A stretch of DNA of 10,451 nt. Origin: an uncultured Nitrosomonadales bacterium. GTDB lineage: Bacteria; Pseudomonadota; Gammaproteobacteria; Burkholderiales; Gallionellaceae. The stretch's first letter is position 1. Each line of letters opens with the position of its first letter. The notes under the pieces were generated by a model. The model saw nothing but the letters and a program-made list of their open reading frames with translations, was not told the origin of the DNA and ran no database searches. The position numbers and the translations under genes are program-made. Shown one piece after another: positions 7,247 through 10,451 of the stretch. The DNA lies in the NCBI GenBank assembly GCA_903934275.1, contig CAIZNF010000189.1, forward strand, positions 1 through 10,451, in the 5' to 3' direction.

Positions 7247-8422
7247 ATGTCCGAATTTGATCTGATCCGCCGCTACTTTACTCGCGCCACACCCAGCGCG
7301 CTGCTCGGCGTGGGCGACGATGCCGCGCTGCTGCAAGCGAGTGCAGGCAATGTGCTGGTGGTATCCAGCGACATGCTGGTATGTGGCACACACTTTCTTC
7401 CCGATGCCGACCCGTTTATGCTGGGGCACAAGACTCTCGCGGTAAACCTGTCCGACATGGCGGCGATGGGTGCTGTGCCGCGCTGGGCGACGCTGGCCAT
7501 CGCGCTGCCCCTCGTTCATGGCAAAGAAACAAGCCATGAACGCCCCCACCCCAACCCTCTGGGTGAAACACCTAGCCATTCGACTAGGCTGCAAACGACC
7601 GCAGCCAAGTCGCTGGTTACCCCGGAGGGAGAGGGGGCAAACGAATCGCTGTGCGAACCTATGTTTACCGTGGACGAAACCTGGCTGGCACAATTCAGCG
7701 CGGGGTTTTTCGCGCTGGCGCAGCAGCATGGCGTGGAATTGGTCGGCGGCGACACCACGCGCGGACCGCTCAATTTATGCGTGACCATAATCGGCGAAGT
7801 GCCCGCACAGCAGGCGTTGCGCCGCAGCGGCGCGCAAATTGGCGATGAAATATGGGTATCTGGCTGTCTGGGCGATGCGGCGTTGGCGCTGGCGCATCTG
7901 CAAGGCCGCATCACATTGGACGCGATGGAGTTCGCCACTTGTGCATCCGCGTTGCATCAGCCGCAGCCGCGCGTGGCACTGGGGCTGGCGCTGCGCGGTA
8001 TCGCCAGCAGCGCAATCGATGTTTCCGACGGATTGCTCGCCGACCTCGGGCACATTCTTGAGGCTTCGCAGGTGGGCGCGGAGATTGAGTTTGCGGCGTT
8101 ACCGCTGTCAGCCATGTTACGGGCGTGCCTAACCCCCCTCAATCCCCCCTTGTCAGGGGGGAAGCATAACTCCTCCCCTGATAAGGGGAGGCCGGGAGGG
8201 GTTGGGTTGCTTCAACAATGCATCCTGTGCGGCGGCGACGATTACGAATTGTGTTTCACCGCACCAGTCGCGCGCCATACGAATCTGTTAAGTATCGCAA
8301 CACGGCTTGACCTACCGCTGACCTGTATCGGAAAAGTTGTTGCAGGGCGCGGCTGTATCGTGCACGATGCGTCGGGTGACCCTATCAATATCGAGGCCTG
8401 CGGTTATGACCACTTCCGGTGA
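7247..8422 (+). CDS. thiL: thiamine-monophosphate kinase with two in-frame palindrome insertions
   Basis: ThiL phosphorylates thiamine monophosphate to thiamine diphosphate with ATP in the cytoplasm. From the ATG at 7247 (MSEFDLIRRYF, the family's usual N-terminus) the product has 391 residues against about 325 in E. coli. Conserved blocks remain in order: GVGDDAALL (21-29), HFLPDADP, AVNLSDMAAMGA (65-76), VGGDTTRGPL (166-175), AIDVSDGLLADLGHI (256-270), GGDDYELCFT (329-338) and a C-terminal GYDHF. The surplus is two blocks. Residues about 89-141 replace a single residue between LP and VDETWL of the E. coli alignment, and about 22 residues lie near 297-320 before the GGDDYELCF block. Both blocks are encoded by GC-rich palindromes. 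No stop or frameshift is present, so the gene is probably functional. No Shine-Dalgarno is visible. Its end overlaps pgpA by 17 nt. Confidence 0.95.
   Translation: MSEFDLIRRYFTRATPSALLGVGDDAALLQASAGNVLVVSSDMLVCGTHFLPDADPFMLGHKTLAVNLSDMAAMGAVPRWATLAIALPLVHGKETSHERPHPNPLGETPSHSTRLQTTAAKSLVTPEGEGANESLCEPMFTVDETWLAQFSAGFFALAQQHGVELVGGDTTRGPLNLCVTIIGEVPAQQALRRSGAQIGDEIWVSGCLGDAALALAHLQGRITLDAMEFATCASALHQPQPRVALGLALRGIASSAIDVSDGLLADLGHILEASQVGAEIEFAALPLSAMLRACLTPLNPPLSGGKHNSSPDKGRPGGVGLLQQCILCGGDDYELCFTAPVARHTNLLSIATRLDLPLTCIGKVVAGRGCIVHDASGDPINIEACGYDHFR
7514..7638 (+). repeat. long palindromic insertion inside thiL (first)
   Basis: It opens with a perfect 9-bp inverted repeat, GTTCATGGC (7514-7522) and GCCATGAAC (7533-7541). 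From 7541 to 7638 a second, nested stem-loop follows. Its outer arms are GCCCCCACCCCAACCCTC and GGGAGAGGGGGC. Inner arms are TAGCCA/TGGTTA with one wobble pair, then CGACT-A-GGCTGC (7581-7592) pairing with GCAGCC-A-AGTCG (7601-7612) around an 8-nt loop. It encodes about residues 90-131 of ThiL. The outer arms share sequence with the intergenic element at 6166-6215. Confidence 0.75.
8131..8204 (+). repeat. inverted doublet of palindromic units inside thiL (second)
   Basis: Unit one is AACCCCCCTC followed by the hairpin TCCCCCCT-TGTC-AGGGGGGA (8143-8162). Unit two lies in the opposite orientation at 8170-8204: CCTCCCCT-GATA-AGGGGAGG followed by CCGGGAGGGGTTG. The outer ends AACCCCCCTC and GGGAGGGGTT are near-inverted copies, so the pair is arranged head to head like REP doublets. 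Unit two is 34/35 identical to the ribD copy at 3911-3945. The doublet encodes roughly residues 295-320 of ThiL. Confidence 0.8.
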
Positions 8423-8909
8423 ATTGTCCGTCAAACCCAGTTTTCAGTTCGTGCTGAGCCACCCGGCGCATCTGCTGTCGTTCGGCTTCGGCAGCGGCCT
8501 GGCGCGCAAGGCACCCGGTACGTTCGGTACCTTGGCCACATTCCCGATTTACTGGTATCTCGCGCCGCTCCTGACGGATGAGATGTTTCTGCTCATGCTG
8601 GTTTGCGCATTTGTCGTCGGCGTGTGGGTGTGCGGTTTTACCGGTAAAGTATTGGGCGTGTCAGATTACGGCGGCATCGTGTGGGACGAGATCGTGGCTT
8701 TCATGCTGGTGCTGTTTTTTACTCCGCCCGGCTGGTATTGGTCGCTGCTGGCCTTTGTGCTGTTCCGTTTTTTCGACATCGTCAAACCGCCGCCGATACG
8801 TTATTTTGACAGCAACTGGCACGGTGGGCTGGGCGTAATGTTTGACGACCTGCTGGCAGCCGGTTATGCGCTGCTGTGTCTGGCTATAGTACGAAATATC
8901 CTCCCATGA
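8406..8909 (+). CDS. pgpA: phosphatidylglycerophosphatase A
   Basis: PgpA is an inner-membrane enzyme that dephosphorylates phosphatidylglycerophosphate to phosphatidylglycerol. From the ATG at 8406 (MTTSGELSVKPSF) the protein has 167 residues, close to the family norm. The signature HPAHLLSFGFGSGL...APGTFGTLATFP spans about residues 18-48. GVSDYGGIVWDEIVAF (around 80-98) carries the conserved acidic residues, and FRFFDIVKPPPIRYFD plus GLGVMFDDLLAAGYA close the protein. Hydrophobic stretches at about 45-75, 94-118 and the C-terminus are likely membrane segments. It overlaps the end of thiL by 17 nt and shares ATGA with the following nuclease gene, so it is probably translated by coupling. The in-frame ATG at 8337 lies deep in thiL and is not expected to be the start. 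Confidence 0.95.
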   Translation: MTTSGELSVKPSFQFVLSHPAHLLSFGFGSGLARKAPGTFGTLATFPIYWYLAPLLTDEMFLLMLVCAFVVGVWVCGFTGKVLGVSDYGGIVWDEIVAFMLVLFFTPPGWYWSLLAFVLFRFFDIVKPPPIRYFDSNWHGGLGVMFDDLLAAGYALLCLAIVRNILP

Positions 8910-9577
8910 GTTTCCTCCGCTCCCTGATTTATGTGACGTTGCTCGGCGCGAGCTGCGTGGCTCAAGGCGCAGAATTTACCGCCAAGGTGGTCGTTGTGCT
9001 GGATGGTGACACGGTGATGGTGCAGCGTAAGGGAGGGTTAGTAAAAATTCGGTTAGCCGAAATCGACGCGCCGGAAAAAGCGCAGATTTTCGGCGAAACC
9101 TCGAAAAATTCGCTCTCCGATATGGTGCTGGGCAAGCAGGTGAAGGTATCCAGCCAAGCAATGGATAAATACGGGCGCATGGTCGCTAATCTTGGCCTGG
9201 ACGGCCTGGATGTGAATGCCGAACAGATCCGCCGTGGCATGGCATGGGAATATTCGCACTTCCACGGCAACAAGGAGCTGGTCGCGTTGCAGGAAGAAGC
9301 CAAACAAGTGCCGCGCGGCCTGTGGGCTTTGAGCGACCCGATGCCGCCGTGGGAGTGGCGCAAATTGCATCCCAATATGGACGACAAATCCCATGTTGCA
9401 GCAGCACCCGTGGCAGATAATGTAAGCTCGTCCGGCTGCGGCAGTAAAAAGCGTTGTTCGGAGATGACCTCTTGTGAAGAAGCGACGTATTACCTGACAC
9501 AGTGCGGCATCAAGACGCTGGACGGCAATGGCGACGGAGTGCCGTGCGATAAGTTGTGTACGCCTGCTGCAAGATAA
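8906..9577 (+). CDS. secreted thermonuclease (SNase-like) with C-terminal Excalibur-type motif
   Basis: The 223-residue product starts with a signal peptide, MSFLRSLIYVTLLGASCVAQGA, with a likely cut after residue 22, so it is exported. Residues about 24-155 form a staphylococcal nuclease-like OB fold: VLDGDTV (calcium ligands Asp33/Asp35), IRLAEIDAPEKAQ (Arg49, Asp54, catalytic Glu57) and DKYGRMVA (Arg91). This is the complete catalytic set of the family, expected to cut DNA and RNA with calcium. After a linker, residues about 178-218 have the Excalibur pattern: cysteines at 178, 184, 190, 200, 214 and 218 and a calcium-loop-like DGNGDGVPC. The ATG shares ATGA with the pgpA stop and no Shine-Dalgarno is seen, so coupling is likely. 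Roles in nutrient nucleic acid use or extracellular DNA turnover are inference. Confidence 0.9.
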   Translation: MSFLRSLIYVTLLGASCVAQGAEFTAKVVVVLDGDTVMVQRKGGLVKIRLAEIDAPEKAQIFGETSKNSLSDMVLGKQVKVSSQAMDKYGRMVANLGLDGLDVNAEQIRRGMAWEYSHFHGNKELVALQEEAKQVPRGLWALSDPMPPWEWRKLHPNMDDKSHVAAAPVADNVSSSGCGSKKRCSEMTSCEEATYYLTQCGIKTLDGNGDGVPCDKLCTPAAR

Positions 9578-9590
9578 AGGCTACGCTTGC

Positions 9591-9619
9591 TGGACAGGAA
9601 TATTGATGGGCGATATAGT
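9591..9619 (+). promoter_or_regulatory. candidate promoter of the DUF4258/DUF2283 module
   Basis: TGGACA (9591-9596), a 17-nt spacer and TATAGT (9614-9619) each match the sigma70 consensus at five of six positions with ideal spacing. Transcription would start about seven nt past the -10, at or next to the ATG at 9626, giving a leaderless mRNA. No Shine-Dalgarno precedes that ATG, which fits. The boxes are seen; use as a promoter is inference. Confidence 0.55.
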
Positions 9620-9625
9620 TAAACC

Positions 9626-9877
9626 ATGTTCAGCAACCGCTTCCAGCGCCATGTAGTCATTTCCGAGCATGCGAAAATGCGCATGAAGGAACGTGACATC
9701 AGCGAAGCGATGCTGCTGGAAGTTATCGATTTGGGCGAGACGCGTTACAAGGACGCAACACATCTGTGGGCGTTCAAAGAGTTCCCGGCACGGCATGACA
9801 ACTTGCTATGCGCAGTGTTGGTGTTGGAAGATAGCGTGGTCATTAAGACGGTCATGCACCATTTCACGATTTTGTAG
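9626..9877 (+). CDS. DUF4258 family protein, putative RelE-like toxin
   Basis: The 83-residue protein matches the DUF4258 pattern. ISEHAKMRMKERDIS (12-26) has the His/Arg/Glu-rich helix typical of the family, followed by MLLEVIDLGE, then a beta-rich C-terminal half (LLCAVLVLEDSVVIKTVMHHF). DUF4258 proteins are small, with a proposed relationship to the RelE/ParE toxin fold; activity is not established for most. The next gene, DUF2283, starts nine nt after its stop, the usual partner and order. Toxin-antitoxin function is inference. A well-spaced promoter places the likely transcription start at the ATG, and no Shine-Dalgarno is visible, so translation may be leaderless and weak. An alternative is a non-toxic small regulatory or DNA-associated protein. 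Confidence 0.8.
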   Translation: MFSNRFQRHVVISEHAKMRMKERDISEAMLLEVIDLGETRYKDATHLWAFKEFPARHDNLLCAVLVLEDSVVIKTVMHHFTIL

Positions 9878-9881
9878 GAGG
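9875..9881 (+). promoter_or_regulatory. strong Shine-Dalgarno of the DUF2283 gene
   Basis: TAGGAGG ends five nt before the ATG at 9887 and includes the TAG stop codon of the DUF4258 gene. It is the strongest ribosome site in this part of the window and contrasts with the absence of one before the upstream partner. That would favour higher output of the second protein, as expected for an antitoxin. Confidence 0.75.
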
Positions 9882-9886
9882 TTGCC

Positions 9887-10084
9887 ATGCACACCACTTA
9901 TTTCGATAAAGACGACATTCTTGTCATCAGGCTTTCGGATAAACCGATAGCCCGCGAAGTGTCGCAAAATTGGAATACGCATATCAGCTACGCAGAAGAT
10001 GGCAGCATGGTTGAAGTGGTGTTGCTGGAGGCTCGCGCCAACGGCGCTTACCCGCTGGAAGTTCAACATGCGCGGGTTGCCTGA
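9887..10084 (+). CDS. DUF2283 family protein, putative antitoxin partner
   Basis: The 65-residue product follows the DUF2283 pattern: an N-terminal YFDKDDILVIRLSDKPIAREV (about 5-25), where family members have a Y-D-x-x-x-D-x-L-x-I-x-L strand, then ISYAEDGSMVEVVLLEA (about 33-49), the paired D-E-D-G turn and closing strand. The family is small and of unknown biochemical role, and it often lies directly beside DUF4258 genes. Because of this pairing it is read here as the candidate antitoxin or cognate partner. No DNA-binding helix-turn-helix is obvious. A strong Shine-Dalgarno supports the start. No terminator is visible directly after the stop. Confidence 0.8.
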   Translation: MHTTYFDKDDILVIRLSDKPIAREVSQNWNTHISYAEDGSMVEVVLLEARANGAYPLEVQHARVA

Positions 10085-10196
10085 AAGACCGCTTTGACCC
10101 GGTGCTAGGAAACCTTTTGCCATCGTTTATACGCAGAACATGGGAATGATGTAACACCGTAGATGCTGTAAGGCACGAACCGCATCATTTGAGTTA

Positions 10197-10262
10197 GCCC
10201 GGATGAAGCGCAACGTAATCCGGGAGCACCCGCCAGGGATTCCGGATTCCATTCATCCGGGC
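10197..10262 (+). repeat. dispersed inverted repeat (CCCGGATGAAGCGCAACGT type)
   Basis: The outer arms GCCCGGATGAA (10197-10207) and TTCATCCGGGC (10252-10262) are perfect 11-bp inverted copies. Internally CCCGGAT pairs with the ATCCGGG at 10218-10224. The GGATGAAGCGCAACGTAATCCGG core is a widespread proteobacterial intergenic repeat. It lies 112 nt after the DUF2283 stop. Possible roles as a 3' mRNA stabiliser or attenuator are inference. Confidence 0.75.
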
Positions 10263-10315
10263 ACGCTTGCTGAACATATCGCGGGTGAGGCGCTGCTGAA
10301 GGGCAACTCTGTGCC

Positions 10316-10410
10316 ATTATGCAAAGTTACGAATTATGTAAAGTTAATTTTTGCAGGCCAGTTCCCATCAGGGTTTCGTAGCATAAACTGGCTCATGAGC
10401 TTTGCATAAT
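10316..10410. repeat. nested direct and inverted repeat array, possible mobile-element end
   Basis: ATTATGCAAAGTTA (10316-10329) and ATTATGTAAAGTTA (10333-10346) are direct repeats, 13/14 identical, 17 nt apart. CTTTGCATAAT (10400-10410) is a perfect 11-bp inverted copy of the first. Between them GCCAGTT (10357-10363) and AACTGGC (10386-10392) form a second perfect inverted pair. Three copies of one AT-rich motif around an inner dyad suggest protein-binding sites such as those at recombinase or transposase ends. No such gene is in the window. Confidence 0.55.
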
Positions 10411-10451
10411 AAAAATGGTTTAACACCTTCAACTATAAGCCCGGTGCATGA

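Larger units (their letters stand above)
10085..10451. other. 367-base gene-free stretch at the right edge
   Basis: No convincing coding sequence is seen on either strand. Up to about 10190 there is only a weak 7-bp inverted repeat (AATGATG at 10145-10151, CATCATT at 10183-10189, 31-nt loop). A dispersed inverted repeat follows at 10197-10262, and a nested repeat array at 10316-10410. The last 40 bases show nothing recognisable. The AT-rich tail from about 10311 differs from the GC-rich coding DNA. Confidence 0.7.

Noticed and set aside
3900..8210. CRISPR array from repeated GC-rich units
   Set aside because: Copies are few, unevenly spaced by kilobases, and lie inside unrelated genes; there are no regular spacers.
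8337..8405. In-frame upstream ATG of pgpA adding 23 residues
   Set aside because: It is deep within thiL, and the added residues do not resemble the PgpA N-terminus.
8876..8905. Upstream in-frame GTG start for the nuclease
   Set aside because: It would place ten polar residues before the signal peptide; the ATG at 8906 coupled to the pgpA stop gives a normal signal sequence.
8936..8960. Possible lipoprotein box at LLGASC in the nuclease
   Set aside because: The -3 position is Gly rather than Leu/Val/Ile, and an ordinary signal peptidase I site (AQGA) follows shortly after.
10193..10262. Integron attC site suggested by GTTAGCC and the palindrome
   Set aside because: The core does not fit GTTRRRY and its RYYYAAC partner is missing; the sequence matches a common dispersed intergenic repeat instead.
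10203..10409. 68-codon frame at the right edge
   Set aside because: It begins inside one repeat and runs through the nested repeat array, with no ribosome site or family resemblance.

Overview
The window looks like a chromosomal segment of a betaproteobacterium. This is an inference from protein style and gene order (glyA, riboflavin genes, nusB, thiL, pgpA) and from the RibB variant with a degenerate C-terminal domain. The proteins read most like Nitrosomonadales of the Gallionella/Sideroxydans type, but no search was possible. All genes that could be recognised are chromosomal housekeeping genes except the last 0.9 kb.

Layout. On the minus strand, the left edge holds a 3'-truncated rfbB (dTDP-glucose 4,6-dehydratase; 291 residues visible), preceded by a candidate promoter. 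Next comes a strong hairpin terminator belonging to a minus-strand, signal-peptide-bearing beta-class carbonic anhydrase. Divergent from it, on the plus strand, runs a long, tightly packed series: glyA (serine hydroxymethyltransferase), ribD, ribE, ribBX (annotated in many genomes as ribBA), ribH, nusB, thiL, pgpA, and a secreted thermonuclease with a C-terminal Excalibur-like motif. Several junctions overlap (ribH/nusB, thiL/pgpA, pgpA/nuclease). The series supplies three cofactors (one-carbon folate, riboflavin, thiamine diphosphate), a transcription antiterminator and a phospholipid phosphatase. No GTP cyclohydrolase II with an intact zinc site is present, so RibA must be elsewhere. nrdR, which often sits between glyA and ribD, is absent here.

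The right end (from about 9.58 kb) is accessory in character. A two-gene DUF4258/DUF2283 module resembles a toxin-antitoxin pair, with a promoter placed so that the first gene would be leaderless and a strong Shine-Dalgarno in front of the second. About 370 bases without a gene follow. They hold a dispersed inverted repeat and, at the edge, a nested array of direct and inverted repeats that could be the end of a mobile element.

The most unusual feature is a set of GC-rich palindromic repeats scattered through the cofactor genes, including inside open reading frames. One 35-bp unit occurs in ribD and again, 34/35 identical, in thiL, but is translated in a different frame in each. thiL carries two separate in-frame insertions that add roughly 50 and 22 residues to a protein normally about 325 residues long, while every recognisable ThiL motif remains. 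Related palindromes lie between ribBX and ribH and just before thiL. This resembles the Rickettsia palindromic elements and REP/REPIN doublets: small mobile palindromes that add peptide segments to conserved enzymes.
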